NCBI RefSeq assembly: GCF_017309185.1
Contig: NZ_JAEKJZ010000001.1
Location: 434,001-498,000, forward strand
DNA length: 64,000 nt
Source: Roseibium aggregatum
Lineage (GTDB): Bacteria; Pseudomonadota; Alphaproteobacteria; Rhizobiales; Stappiaceae
Direction: 5' to 3'
Shown in pieces: positions 36,608-45,977 of this stretch. The notes beneath the pieces are model-generated. The model saw only the letters and a program-made list of their open reading frames with translations. It did no database searches and was not told the origin of the DNA. A program made the position numbers and the translations under genes. The first letter of the stretch is position 1. Every line of letters starts with the position of its first letter.

Positions 36608-39547
36608 ATGTGTCTCAACCCGGTAGTTCTTCGCCCCATGTCGATTTTGTTACCGGGTTCGTCCAGCGGCGTGTTCACTCGTTTTCTAGCAGCAGTTCTG
36701 GTTATCGTTTCAACGCTTGCGGCCGTGCCGGCGCGGGCGATCGAGCCGATCCCCGTACCCATCGATGTCGGGGCGCTCGACATCACCAATTCCATCGAGC
36801 TTCACAGGGATGCGGGCGTCCGCCTGCAGGTGTCCACCGCGCCGGGCGCGGATGGGATCGTACGCCGAATCGAGGTGCCCTCTCTGGATGGCAGCAACAC
36901 CAACTGGGCAGTGTTCGCGCTGGCCAACACCAGCGACGAACAGATCGACCGGTTGATCGTGGCGCCGAACTACAAGCTCGTGGGCTCCGACCTGTTCTGG
37001 CCGGACCTGGGTTCGTCGCGGGTGGCGCGCATCACGCCGAGCCAGGGGATCGCGCCGGAACGCCAGAAAAGCCTGGAGGCGGATGTCTTTCTGGTCACGC
37101 TCGATCCCGGCTCTGTGGTTACCTTCGTTGCCGAGTTGACCACGCCGAACCTTCCCGAAGTCCGGATCTGGGAACCGGACGTCTATGAGGAAACCATCAA
37201 CGCCTATACCCTCTATCGTGGCATCATCCTCGGCATTTCCGGGCTGCTCGCGCTGTTCCTGACGATCCTGTTCGTGGTCAAGGGAACGGTGATGTTCCCG
37301 GCGACGGCCGCTCTGGCTTGGTCCGTTCTGGCATATCTGTGCATCGATTTCGGCTTCTGGGGCATGGTCTTCAATCTGGAGGGCGGCGGCAGCCAGCTCG
37401 CGCGCGCCTGTGCGGAAGTCATGCTTGCGGCCAGTCTGATCATCTTTCTCTATGCCTACCTCAACCTGAACCGCTGGAACATTCACTATTCGCATCTGGC
37501 GCTGACCACACTGATCCTGATCCTCGGGCTTTTGGGCGTGGCGGTCTGGGATCCCTCCATCGCCTCCGGCATCGCCCGGCTTTCGCTCGGTCTGATCGGT
37601 CTCCTCGGGTTCATCACGATCGCGGTGCTTGCCTTTCAGCACTACGACCGCGCGATCCTGCTGATCCCGACCTGGTGTCTCCTGATCGCCTGGCTGACCG
37701 GCGCGGGGATGACGGTGACCGGCTATCTGGCAAACGACATCGTCCAGCCCGCCCTTGACGGCGGCCTGGTTCTGATCGTCCTGCTGATCGGGTTCACCGT
37801 CATGCAGCACGCCTTCGCGGGCGGCGCCGTCGCTCAGGGGCTGATTTCGGATGTCGAGCGCAAGGCGCTGGCTCTGACCGGTGCCGGCGACATCATCTGG
37901 GACTGGGATGTCGACCGGGACCGGGTCTTTACCGGCAACGAGGTCGAGGAACTTCTGAACCTCAAGCGCGGAACGCTGGAAGGACCGGCCCGTGACTGGC
38001 TGGAGATTCTGCACCCGCAGGACAGGGACCGTTTCCGGGCCACGCTCGATGCCGTGATCGACCAGCGCCGAGGAAAGGTCATGCAGACCTTCCGGCTGCG
38101 CTCCGAGGACGGTCATTTCCGCTGGTTCCGGCTCCGGGCGCGGCCGATCATCGGCGCCGATGGCGAAGTGATCCGCTGTGTCGGGACCTTGCTTGACGTT
38201 ACCGAGGAACGCACGGCGGAAGAACGGCTTCTGCATGACGCGGTGCACGACAACCTGACCGGCCTTCCGAACCGGGAGCTCTTCGTCGACCGCCTGCGCA
38301 CCACTGTGGTCCGCTACCAGGCGGAAGAGACCACCAAGCCCACCCTTCTGGTTCTCAATCTCGACCGCTTCAAACAGGTCAACGACAGCATCGGCCTGTC
38401 CGCCGGGGACAGTATTCTCCTGACGGTCGGACGCAGGCTCGGCCGGCTGATCGGCCAGCAGGACACGCTCGGCCGTCTGTCCGGCGATCAATACGGGCTG
38501 GTCCTCCTGTCGGAGCAGGAACCGGACCGGATCGTCGCGCTCGCCGATGCGCTGCGCAAGGCAGTCCGGGCGCCGATCACATTTGGCGACCGTGAAATCT
38601 TCCTGACCAGTTCGGTCGGGATCGCCTTTTTCGAGGGCGGCAAGCAGGCGGTCGAGGACATGCTGACCAACGCCGAAATCGCTCTCAATCATGCCAAGCG
38701 TCTCGGCGGCGACCGCCAGGAAGTGTTCCGGCCGATCCTGAGGCCGCTCGACAAGAATATCGTCGACCTTGAGTCGGACCTGCGCGACGCCATCAAGAAG
38801 GAGACCCTCGGCGTCTTCTTCCAGCCGATCATCCGCCTGGAGGACCAGTCGATCGCGGGCTTCGAGGTGCTGGCACGCTGGACCCATCCCAAGCGCGGCC
38901 GGATTTCACCGTCCGAGTTCATCCCTGTGGCGGAGCAGTCCGGTCTGATCAATGAGCTGGGCATGTATATGCTCGACAAGGGGGCGAACCAGCTGGCGTT
39001 CTGGCAGCGGGAGTTCCAGACGCAGCATCCCCTGTTCGCCTCGGTCAACCTTTCGTCGCGCCAGCTCCTGAAGCAGGATCTGATCAACGACGTCAAGGCG
39101 GTGTTGTCCAGAACCTCGCTGGAGCCGGGCACACTGAAGCTGGAATTGACGGAATCCCTGGTGATGTCCAATCCCGAGTATTCGGCGAAGGTCCTGGAGC
39201 GTCTGCGCGGTCTGGGCGCGGGACTGTCGCTCGACGACTTCGGCACGGGCCACTCGTCGCTGTCCTATCTGCAGCGCTTTCCCTTCGACACGATCAAGAT
39301 CGACCAGTCCTTCGTCAAGCCGAACGGCTCAGCCGCCCGGCCCGTCCTTCTGCGCACGATCGTCGCCATGGGCCACGATCTGGGCATGTCCGTGGTCGCC
39401 GAAGGAGCGGAAAGCGAAAACGACGCGCTCGAGCTCTTCCAGCTCGGTTGCGAATACGCGCAAGGGTATTTCTTCGGCGAAGCGGTGTCAGCGTCGGAAG
39501 CGACCAAGATCCTGCGCAAGATGCCCGCCGAAGCGGTCTCGGCCTAG
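36608..39547 (+). CDS. 7TM PAS-GGDEF-EAL protein, probable c-di-GMP phosphodiesterase
   Basis: 979 residues: a signal-like segment ending in VPARA (about 25-44), a periplasmic domain to about 200, seven TM helices (about 203-405), PAS (420-535), GGDEF (540-700) and EAL (715-970). The cyclase motif is degenerate (SGDQY at 625-629), so synthesis is unlikely. The EAL motif reads EVL in FEVLARW, but NLSSRQ, ELTES, LDDFGTGHSSL, KIDQSF and AEGAES are kept, so phosphodiesterase activity is plausible. The ATG at 36608 directly follows the previous stop; ATG 36641 is an alternative start. Confidence 0.88.
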   Translation: MCLNPVVLRPMSILLPGSSSGVFTRFLAAVLVIVSTLAAVPARAIEPIPVPIDVGALDITNSIELHRDAGVRLQVSTAPGADGIVRRIEVPSLDGSNTNWAVFALANTSDEQIDRLIVAPNYKLVGSDLFWPDLGSSRVARITPSQGIAPERQKSLEADVFLVTLDPGSVVTFVAELTTPNLPEVRIWEPDVYEETINAYTLYRGIILGISGLLALFLTILFVVKGTVMFPATAALAWSVLAYLCIDFGFWGMVFNLEGGGSQLARACAEVMLAASLIIFLYAYLNLNRWNIHYSHLALTTLILILGLLGVAVWDPSIASGIARLSLGLIGLLGFITIAVLAFQHYDRAILLIPTWCLLIAWLTGAGMTVTGYLANDIVQPALDGGLVLIVLLIGFTVMQHAFAGGAVAQGLISDVERKALALTGAGDIIWDWDVDRDRVFTGNEVEELLNLKRGTLEGPARDWLEILHPQDRDRFRATLDAVIDQRRGKVMQTFRLRSEDGHFRWFRLRARPIIGADGEVIRCVGTLLDVTEERTAEERLLHDAVHDNLTGLPNRELFVDRLRTTVVRYQAEETTKPTLLVLNLDRFKQVNDSIGLSAGDSILLTVGRRLGRLIGQQDTLGRLSGDQYGLVLLSEQEPDRIVALADALRKAVRAPITFGDREIFLTSSVGIAFFEGGKQAVEDMLTNAEIALNHAKRLGGDRQEVFRPILRPLDKNIVDLESDLRDAIKKETLGVFFQPIIRLEDQSIAGFEVLARWTHPKRGRISPSEFIPVAEQSGLINELGMYMLDKGANQLAFWQREFQTQHPLFASVNLSSRQLLKQDLINDVKAVLSRTSLEPGTLKLELTESLVMSNPEYSAKVLERLRGLGAGLSLDDFGTGHSSLSYLQRFPFDTIKIDQSFVKPNGSAARPVLLRTIVAMGHDLGMSVVAEGAESENDALELFQLGCEYAQGYFFGEAVSASEATKILRKMPAEAVSA

Positions 39548-39677
39548 GTGCGAACCCACAAAATTGTACCTTCAGCTTTCAGGCAGCATTTCGCAGCCGG
39601 TTCGATGTGAAGCGGCAAGACCGGGAGGGACAGGCTACTTCCGAATTGGGGCGAGCCGTGACGGCGAAACGCTTCAA

Positions 39678-40562
39678 TCAGGGAGCCAGGATCGGGACGG
39701 TCGCGCCCGTCGACCGGATTTCAAGCGGGGTTGATCCGAAGGGGTCGCCATCGACCTGGGCGGCGACATGCTCCTGCGCGCGAATGGTTGCGGTCGTGAA
39801 CCGGGTAACGGTGGCGCCGCGCGCCTTGTCTATCCGTCCGAAGAGCAGAGCCATTCCGTAGCAGAACGCGGACCAGGGATCGTCCCGTTCCAGAACCAGC
39901 ATGTAAAGTCCGGAATCGGTGACGCCGCCGGGACAGATCACGAACGGCCCGCCGTAGTGCCGGGCGTTGCTGGCCACCGCAAGTTTGCCCGTGAGGGCAG
40001 GACCGTCGTCCAAACTGATCGTCAGGGAGGCCGCCTTGCGTTTGAACGCGATGCGAAAGGCGGTGATGACATAGGCGAGCTTGCCAAGCCGCCGCTTCAG
40101 GGAGAGCGGCACCGCATGAACCACCTCCGCATCGAAACCGGCCGAAGCCATCAGGACAAAGGGATGCCCGTTGACGAACCCGTAGTGCATCTTTCTGGCT
40201 TTGCCGTACCGGATAAGACCGGCAATCGCCGCAGCCTTGCGCGGCAGGGAAAGCTCAAGAGCGAGCACATTCGCGGTTCCGAAAGGGATGACCGCCAGTT
40301 GCGGTGGTTCCGGATGGTTTTGCAGGCCGGCCAGCGCTTCGTTGATCGAGCCGTCACCGCCCGCCACGACGAGCGTGCGCACCCGCAACGACGGGTCGGC
40401 GCAAACGTCGCCGATCTCGCCCGCATGCCGGGTCAGCCGAAGTTCGGTCTTGCAGCCCAGATCCTCCAGCCGCGTCTGGACCTCTTCCAGCAGGCTGGCG
40501 GAATATCCGCCGGAGGTCGGGTTTGCCATGATCAGGACGGATCCGGACACGTCCGCATTCAT
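39678..40562 (-). CDS. Diacylglycerol/lipid kinase family protein (YegS/LCB5-like)
   Basis: 294 residues with the DAGK catalytic core: MANPTSGGYSA, then LVVAGGDGSINEALAGL (GGDGS ATP loop) and PFGTANVLALEL. A C-terminal beta-domain follows (FDAEVVHAVPLSLKRRLGKLAYV). It would phosphorylate diacylglycerol or a related lipid at the membrane; substrate not determined. The ATG at 40562 fits the family start; 48 residues of upstream open frame look non-homologous. Confidence 0.87.
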   Translation of the reverse strand: MNADVSGSVLIMANPTSGGYSASLLEEVQTRLEDLGCKTELRLTRHAGEIGDVCADPSLRVRTLVVAGGDGSINEALAGLQNHPEPPQLAVIPFGTANVLALELSLPRKAAAIAGLIRYGKARKMHYGFVNGHPFVLMASAGFDAEVVHAVPLSLKRRLGKLAYVITAFRIAFKRKAASLTISLDDGPALTGKLAVASNARHYGGPFVICPGGVTDSGLYMLVLERDDPWSAFCYGMALLFGRIDKARGATVTRFTTATIRAQEHVAAQVDGDPFGSTPLEIRSTGATVPILAP

Positions 40563-40712
40563 TGCGCGCGCCGTCACCGGGGCTGACCACCAGGAAACTC
40601 TCACTCGATATCCTTTGCGTCTTCCAAAGATCGTTGGTAGCCGGTCACCAGAATCTGAGGGTCGTCCCGGTTGTCGGCCTGCTCGGACGAATTTCAATTC
40701 CGTCATGCCAGC

Positions 40713-41165
40713 TCAGGAGCCCATCTTATAAGGGGCCATCCCCGCGCGCGCCAGTTCGTCGGCGCGTTCATTGTCCGGGTGGCCCGCGTGGCCTTTCACC
40801 CAGTGCCATGTCACGTCGTGCCGTTCCCTCGCGCTATCGAGAGCTTGCCACAAATCCGCGTTCTTCACAGGCTTGTTGGTGGAGGTGCGCCAGTTTTTAC
40901 GTTTCCAGCCGTCCATCCATTCACTGATGCCGCTGCGCACGTAGGTGCTGTCGGTGTAAAGGTCGATGGCGCAGGGCCGGGTCAGGGCGCTCAGCGCCTC
41001 GATCGCCGCGGTGAGTTCCATGCGGTTGTTGGTGGTCTCCGCTTCACCGCCCTTCAATTCCTTTTCGTGCTTGCCGAAACGCAGGATCGCGCCCCAGCCA
41101 CCCGGTCCCGGATTTCCCGAACAAGCGCCGTCTGTGTAAATCGTTACGCGGTTTTCCATGCTCAT
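40713..41165 (-). CDS. rnhA: Ribonuclease HI
   Basis: An endonuclease that degrades RNA in RNA-DNA hybrids. The 150 residues have the four acidic catalytic positions: [18 protein letters not shown] (Asp), [13 protein letters not shown] (Glu), LYTDSTYV (Asp) and [11 protein letters not shown] (Asp), plus the basic [15 protein letters not shown] handle. The ATG at 41165 overlaps the thrB stop as ATGA, proving coupling; an ATG two codons later is the alternative. Confidence 0.96.
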   Translation of the reverse strand: MSMENRVTIYTDGACSGNPGPGGWGAILRFGKHEKELKGGEAETTNNRMELTAAIEALSALTRPCAIDLYTDSTYVRSGISEWMDGWKRKNWRTSTNKPVKNADLWQALDSARERHDVTWHWVKGHAGHPDNERADELARAGMAPYKMGS

Positions 41166-42127
41166 TGTACCAGACCGTAAGCCTCCGCGGTGTCGACGGT
41201 TTGATGGAACCTGAGCCTCTTCAGGTATTCTAGGGGATCTTTCGGCGTTACCAGCGCGCCTTCCGGTACGCTCAGCCAGTCGTAAAGCCGGGTCAGCAAG
41301 AAGCGCAGGGCCGCGCCGCGGGCGAGGATCGGCAGGGCGTCGTATTCTTCCCGCGTAAGGGCCCTGACACCGGTATATCCCTTCAGCAACGCACGCGCCT
41401 TCGTGACATTGAAGGAGAGGTCCTGTTCGAAACACCAGGCATTGAGGCATATCGCGATGTCATAAGCGAAGGCATCGTTGCAGGCGAAGTAGAAGTCAAT
41501 CAGGCCGGAGAGCCTGTCGCCGAGAAAAAAGACATTGTCGGGAAAGAGATCCGCGTGGATCACACCGGACGGCAGGTCCCGTGGCCAGGTTCTCTCCAGA
41601 TAGTCGAGTTCGCCGGAAATGTCTTCATCGAGACCGGGGTGAACGTCGTTGCTTCGTCCGCCGCATTGCTCGAAAAGCGGCCGCCAGCCGGAAACATCCA
41701 GGGCGTTCTTCCGAAAGCCCTCATAGTCGCTGCCGCACAGGTGCAGCTCGGCCATCGCCTTGCCGAGTTCCGTGCAATGGTCCACGCGCGGCCGCCTGAC
41801 CCACATCCCTTCCAGAAACGTCACCAGCGCCGCGGGCCGCCCGGCGAGTGTGCCGAGCAGTTTGCCGTCCTTTGAGGGCACCGGTGTCGGGCAGGACAAA
41901 CCCTTTTTCGCCAGATGCCCAAGAAGATTGAGAAAGTAAGGCAGATCGTCGGGATTTACCCGTTTCTCGTAGAGCGTCAGGATGTAGGACGCCTTATTCG
42001 TATGCAGCAGAAAATTGCTGTTCTCGACGCCTTCGGCAATGCCCTTGAAGGACAATAGACGCCCGACATCGTAACCCGCGATAAAGCCGTTCAGCTCTTC
42101 ATCGGTCACTTCGGTGTAAACGGCCAT
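41162..42127 (-). CDS. thrB: Homoserine kinase
   Basis: ThrB of the APH/choline-kinase-like class (321 residues), which phosphorylates homoserine for Thr[21 protein letters not shown] is the standard alphaproteobacterial start. The kinase catalytic loop [17 protein letters not shown] and the metal [13 protein letters not shown] motif are intact. The gene normally sits in an ispH-thrB-rnhA operon; here only a 3' piece of ispH precedes it (4 bp gap), so its promoter must have been re-supplied by the sequence at about 42420-42710. Confidence 0.95.
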   Translation of the reverse strand: MAVYTEVTDEELNGFIAGYDVGRLLSFKGIAEGVENSNFLLHTNKASYILTLYEKRVNPDDLPYFLNLLGHLAKKGLSCPTPVPSKDGKLLGTLAGRPAALVTFLEGMWVRRPRVDHCTELGKAMAELHLCGSDYEGFRKNALDVSGWRPLFEQCGGRSNDVHPGLDEDISGELDYLERTWPRDLPSGVIHADLFPDNVFFLGDRLSGLIDFYFACNDAFAYDIAICLNAWCFEQDLSFNVTKARALLKGYTGVRALTREEYDALPILARGAALRFLLTRLYDWLSVPEGALVTPKDPLEYLKRLRFHQTVDTAEAYGLVQ

Positions 42128-42131
42128 GCTC

Positions 42132-42422
42132 TCACTCGGCGGCCGCCGGTGCGGGAAAGTTCAAAACTCCGATCCCGCGCGGCCGGTTGAAGGAAATCGT
42201 TTCTTGGGCGGTGCGGACCGCTTCGATGCGCACATCGAACCGTTCGGCGAACCCGGCGATGATTTCCTCTAGCAGAGTTTCAGGCGCGGAGGCACCTGCC
42301 GTGAGGCCCAGTGCACCGATTCCTTTGAAATCCCGAGTGGCAATCGTGCTTGCGCGCGGTGGAAAGCGTGACGATGTCCGGGAACCTCTCGGGCTTCCTG
42401 CGGTCTTGCGTCTTGGAGACAG
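42132..42422 (-). pseudogene. ispH: 3' remnant of ispH (4-hydroxy-3-methylbut-2-enyl diphosphate reductase)
   Basis: This open frame ends in TGA at 42132-42134. Its last ~65 codons encode GIGALGLTAGASAPETLLEE, then IIAGFAERFDV and [21 protein letters not shown], the C terminus of IspH/LytB (the LTAGASAP block is diagnostic). Homology stops between about 42325 and 42355; the frame continues upstream without IspH similarity until a stop at 42423-42425, and no start codon is available. The missing ~230-240 residues include two of the three [4Fe-4S] cysteines and the HTV/HPE substrate motifs. It stands in the conserved operon position just before thrB. Either a real truncation with a second ispH elsewhere, or an assembly join error. 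Confidence 0.85.
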
Positions 42423-42712
42423 TCATTTTGCGGCCGATCTGAAAACCGGATTTTATGAGCCCGTACCCCGACGAGCCGCGTTGCCGTCCTGTCAAAGCAA
42501 CTGCCGGAGAAGTCTGTGCAATTTCGGCCACAAAGTGCTGCTCTTTGTGGAGGGTCAATGAGAAGCCTCGGCTGTCGGCCGGCCGCGCGGCCGGTGCCTG
42601 TCGGAAACCGGACTTTATGGAATTCAAGGCGATTTGGCGCCAAGTCTCGCCAAGCGGAGACGGACCTGTTAAGAAGCCCGGCCATGGGTCGATACATTAA
42701 AGTGGATGACGA
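42423..42712. other. Non-coding stretch with a 15-bp direct repeat beside the ispH remnant
   Basis: About 290 bases with no convincing gene. AAACCGGATTTTATG (42443-42457) recurs as AAACCGGACTTTATG (42605-42619), 14 of 15 identical. Together with the abrupt loss of ispH homology this looks like inserted repeat-derived DNA, or a deletion scar. The thrB and lipoprotein promoters should lie here. No transposase reading frame. Confidence 0.5.
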
Positions 42713-43282
42713 ATGATCTCAGTGCATGAAGCCGTTGTCAGCAAGACTTTGAAGACGTTTCTTGCAGCAGGAATTTGCGCGGCCACGCTCGCCGGTTGCG
42801 GCGGCACCGCTCAAAAGATAATCGCGGGCGGTCAGGAGCCCATTGAGATTTCTCCGGAAACCTTCGCCCCGGCGGTCCCCTGTCCGCCAATGGAGCTGCA
42901 GTCCAACACCTATCTGATCGCGAAATACGTTCGTGGCAAGGAGAACGAGCGCGAGGGGCTTCTCTATCAGGCAACGGTTGAAGACTGGGCGAACACCTGC
43001 ACGAAGGAACCCGACGGCGGCCGGCGTATGAAGGCCGGGTTCTCCGGAACGTTGACCTCGGGGCCGGCCTGGAAGGGCGGCGAAGTCATCTTGCCCCTGC
43101 GTGTGGCGATCGTGCCGGGCGGCAGCGAAGCGAAGCCGCTTTCCTCGGAGGTGCTGAACATCCCCGTGACACTTGGTTCGGACGCGCCGAGTGAAAAGTG
43201 GACCCTCATCGAAAACAAGTTCACGATCCCTTCGGATGTAAGCGTGAAGGTGGTGTTCGGCTTCGACGAGCGCGGCCGTTGA
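42713..43282 (+). CDS. Hypothetical lipoprotein
   Basis: 189 residues with a type II signal: hydrophobic FLAAGICAATLAGC with the lipobox LAGC, so Cys about 29 would be lipidated. The mature part (PCPPMELQSNTYLIAKYVRG, then TLTSGPAWKGGEVILPLRVAIV) is beta-rich and resembles nothing I can name. Probably anchored in the outer or inner membrane facing the periplasm. Divergent from the ispH remnant; followed by the glycine riboswitch. Confidence 0.75.
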   Translation: MISVHEAVVSKTLKTFLAAGICAATLAGCGGTAQKIIAGGQEPIEISPETFAPAVPCPPMELQSNTYLIAKYVRGKENEREGLLYQATVEDWANTCTKEPDGGRRMKAGFSGTLTSGPAWKGGEVILPLRVAIVPGGSEAKPLSSEVLNIPVTLGSDAPSEKWTLIENKFTIPSDVSVKVVFGFDERGR

Positions 43283-43352
43283 ACACGGTCGAGCGCCTGA
43301 AGACAACATGAGATTGTATCGGGGTAAAACCCGCGGGCGTTAATGTCGGATA

Positions 43353-43381
43353 TTGACAAGCCGATGTCTGCCTCGCACAAT
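43353..43381 (+). promoter_or_regulatory. Housekeeping-type promoter of the gcv operon
   Basis: TTGACA (43353-43358), a 17-bp spacer, then CACAAT (43376-43381). A start near 43388 would place the whole riboswitch in the 5' leader. Confidence 0.55.
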
Positions 43382-43432
43382 CGCCGCTCAATTGGGGTCG
43401 TTCCCCGGTTGGCGTGGCAACACGTTTGAAGC

Positions 43433-43640
43433 ATGTGCGGGAGAGGCCGGGCGAGAAGTTCCCGGCGCCGAAGGAGCAACCGCCCCGGAAACTCTCAGGC
43501 AAAAGGACCGCACGCGCGAAAACGCTCTGGAAAGCAGTGCTCCGCATTCGGAAATGGCGGACTGCTCACCGAAGGAGTAACCGTCCGGTACCGCATGTGC
43601 GCCGACGGGAAATCTCTCAGGTACTCGGACAGAGGGGGTG
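43433..43640 (+). ncRNA. Tandem glycine riboswitch
   Basis: Two similar aptamers in series. The first (about 43433-43515) is closed by GTGCGG/CCGCAC and contains GGAGAGG, CCGAAGGAGCAA and AACTCTCAGGCAAAAGGACCG. The second (about 43522-43638) has CCGAAGGAGTAACCG and AATCTCTCAGGTACTCGGACAGAGGGG. These are the conserved glycine-aptamer blocks. It sits 64 bp before gcvT and should turn on the cleavage system when glycine is high. Confidence 0.93.
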
Positions 43641-43703
43641 CAGACGGATTGGTCCAAGACGGGGCGATTCGGCACTGCGCAACCCCGAATACGAGGACCG
43701 TTC

Positions 43704-44849
43704 ATGGCGGAAACCGTTACAGAAAGCGCTCTGAAACAAACGCCGCTTCACGATCTCCATGTGGAACTTGGCGCCCGGATGGTGCCCTTCGCCGGTTATT
43801 CCATGCCGGTGCAGTACAAGGCCGGTATTTTGACCGAGCATCTGCACACCCGCGCCAAGGCGGGTCTGTTCGATGTTTCCCACATGGGCCAGGCAATTCT
43901 GACCGGCCCGGATCATGAAACCACGGCGCGGGCGCTTGAGACGCTCACCCCTTCCAATTTTCTCGAACTCGCTCCGGGCCGCCAGCGGTATACGGTCCTT
44001 TTGAACGATGAAGGCGGCATCATCGACGATCTGATGGTCACCCGGCCCGTCTCGAAGGACGACGACGGCAAGCTGCTGCTTGTGGTCAATGCCGCACGCA
44101 AGGAAGTCGACTATGCACACTTCCGCTCCAGGCTCCCGGAAAATGTCACGCTGGATGTCGTCGAGGACCGGGCGCTGATCGCCGTCCAGGGGCCGGAAGC
44201 GGTCGCCGCCGTGTCGGCCCACGCGCCCGCGGCGGCGGAACTTTCCTTCATGTCTGCCGCGCCCATGGAGTTCGACGGCATCGCCTGCCACATCGCCCGG
44301 GCAGGCTACACCGGTGAGGACGGCGTCGAGATGTCGGTCCCGGCGGACGCCGCGCAGGCAATCGCCCGGACGCTTCTGGCCGACGAACGAGTGGAACCCG
44401 TTGGGCTTGGCGCCAGGGACAGCCTGCGGCTGGAGGCCGGACTTTGCCTCTACGGTCACGACATCGACGAAACCACGTCTCCAGTGGAGGGGGGCATCAC
44501 GTTCTGCATGCAGAAGCGCCGCCGCGAGAACGGAGGTTTTCCGGGCGCGGACCGTATCCGGAAAGAGTTGCGCGACGGCCCCGCTCGTGTGCGCGTCGGC
44601 CTGAGGCTTGAAGGCAAGGCGCCGGCCCGCGAAGGAGCGGAGATCGCGCTTGCCGGCGGCGACGTGATCGGAACGGTGACGTCCGGCGGCTTCGCCCCCA
44701 CTGTCGGCGCTCCGATTGCCATGGGCTATGTGCCCGCCGGGCACGCGGAACCGGGCACCGCCCTTGAAATCATAGTGCGAAACCGGCGTCTTGCGGCGAA
44801 GGTTTCGGGGATGCCCTTCGTGCCGAACAACTATTACCGCAAACCCTAA
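43704..44849 (+). CDS. gcvT: Glycine cleavage system T protein (aminomethyltransferase)
   Basis: GcvT transfers the methylene group from the aminomethyl-lipoyl H protein to tetrahydrofolate and releases ammonia. The 381 residues start [26 protein letters not shown], and [20 protein letters not shown] and [20 protein letters not shown] are standard. The ATG at 43704 follows the glycine riboswitch. First gene of gcvT-gcvH-osmC-gcvPA-gcvPB. Confidence 0.96.
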   Translation: MAETVTESALKQTPLHDLHVELGARMVPFAGYSMPVQYKAGILTEHLHTRAKAGLFDVSHMGQAILTGPDHETTARALETLTPSNFLELAPGRQRYTVLLNDEGGIIDDLMVTRPVSKDDDGKLLLVVNAARKEVDYAHFRSRLPENVTLDVVEDRALIAVQGPEAVAAVSAHAPAAAELSFMSAAPMEFDGIACHIARAGYTGEDGVEMSVPADAAQAIARTLLADERVEPVGLGARDSLRLEAGLCLYGHDIDETTSPVEGGITFCMQKRRRENGGFPGADRIRKELRDGPARVRVGLRLEGKAPAREGAEIALAGGDVIGTVTSGGFAPTVGAPIAMGYVPAGHAEPGTALEIIVRNRRLAAKVSGMPFVPNNYYRKP

Positions 44850-44872
44850 TCATTCCAGAGAGCGGACAGAAC

Positions 44873-45244
44873 ATGACGATCTATTTTTCCAAAGACCACG
44901 AATGGATTTCCGTCGACGGCGATGTCGCAACCATCGGCATTACCTCCTATGCCCAGGAACAGCTCGGCGACGTTGTCTATGTGGAGCTGCCGGAAACCGG
45001 CAAGGCTCTGTCTCAGGGCGACGAGGCGGCTGTGGTGGAATCCGTCAAGGCCGCCAGCGAAGTCTACGCACCGATCGACGGCGAGGTCGTTGAAGCCAAC
45101 GACGCGCTTGCCGACGAGCCGGCCAAGGTCAATGAAGATCCGGAAGGCTCCGCCTGGTTCATAAAACTCAAGGTGGGGAATGCGGATCAGCTGAGCGATC
45201 TGATGGACGAGGCGGCCTACAAGGCCTACGTGGAGACCCTCTAA
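44873..45244 (+). CDS. gcvH: Glycine cleavage system H protein
   Basis: The small lipoyl carrier (123 residues) that shuttles the aminomethyl group between P, T and L proteins. The lipoylated Lys is in [16 protein letters not shown] near residue 63. [14 protein letters not shown] starts the domain and the C-terminal WFIKLKVGN is typical. It follows gcvT by 23 bp. Confidence 0.97.
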   Translation: MTIYFSKDHEWISVDGDVATIGITSYAQEQLGDVVYVELPETGKALSQGDEAAVVESVKAASEVYAPIDGEVVEANDALADEPAKVNEDPEGSAWFIKLKVGNADQLSDLMDEAAYKAYVETL

Positions 45245-45247
45245 GTC

Positions 45248-45733
45248 ATGGTGGGGCACGTCTACACCGCGCAAGTGGAATGGGCCTGCGACGGCGATTA
45301 TGCCGCCAACGCCTATTCCCGGGGCCACATCTGGCGTTTTGATGGCGGACTGGAAATTCCGGCCAGCGCCTCGCCCACGGTTGTGCCCCTGCCGCATTCC
45401 ATCGAAGCGGCGGTCGATCCGGAGGAAGCCTTCGTCGCCGCCATCTCCTCCTGCCACATGCTGTGGTTCCTGGACATGGCGCGACGCGCGGGCTTCAAGG
45501 TGGCGAGTTATCGCGACAGCGCGCAGGGCGAGATGCGCCGGGTCGCACCTGGCAAGATGGCGATCACGAAGGTGACGTTAAGGCCTGAAGTCACGCTGGT
45601 CACCAACGAGGACCCGGACCCGACCTGGCTGACCGACCTGCATGAAAAGGCGCATGACGTCTGTTTCATCGCCAATTCGGTGAAATGCGACATCGTGGTG
45701 GAGGCCGAACCCCACCGCCTGATTACGCCTTGA
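45248..45733 (+). CDS. OsmC family peroxidase-like protein
   Basis: 161 residues of the OsmC/Ohr fold. The two reactive cysteines appear in AAISSCHMLWFLD and in KAHDVCFIANSVKCD. OsmC proteins reduce organic hydroperoxides with lipoyl or other dithiol donors. Its place, 3 bp after gcvH and before gcvPA, is striking because gcvH carries a lipoyl group; a functional link is inference. Confidence 0.9.
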   Translation: MVGHVYTAQVEWACDGDYAANAYSRGHIWRFDGGLEIPASASPTVVPLPHSIEAAVDPEEAFVAAISSCHMLWFLDMARRAGFKVASYRDSAQGEMRRVAPGKMAITKVTLRPEVTLVTNEDPDPTWLTDLHEKAHDVCFIANSVKCDIVVEAEPHRLITP

Positions 45734-45869
45734 ACGAACACTTGGATGGCATCGCCCGGGCCTCAGTCCGAACGAAGCGCGCGTAAAGATCCGGCCGGCC
45801 CGCCGCTCCCGTACTAAGGAGAGGGCGCGGTTCCCCGGCGATGCTGCGCACAGGAAATGAACACACGCT

Positions 45870-45945
45870 CTGCGAACGATTGGGTCCCGGCTCGGCACTG
45901 CGCCCGGCAGGGATGACAGCCGAACCATTCGGCCACCGTTCGCAG
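45870..45945 (+). ncRNA. Possible structured leader before gcvPA
   Basis: CTGCGAACG (45870-45878) pairs perfectly with CGTTCGCAG (45937-45945), enclosing the hairpin GCCGAA-CCA-TTCGGC (45919-45933) and a TCCC/GGGA pairing. It ends 32 bp before gcvPA. It does not contain glycine-aptamer blocks. Could be a small regulatory RNA domain or a processing site; no known family recognised. Confidence 0.35.
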
Positions 45946-45977
45946 GTACAGGTTAAACAACTCTTGGGAGCCGCACG

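Noticed and set aside
45734..45977. Second glycine riboswitch before gcvPA
   Set aside because: None of the aptamer blocks (GGAGAG with CCGAAGGAGCAA and CTCTCAGG) is present in the required order.
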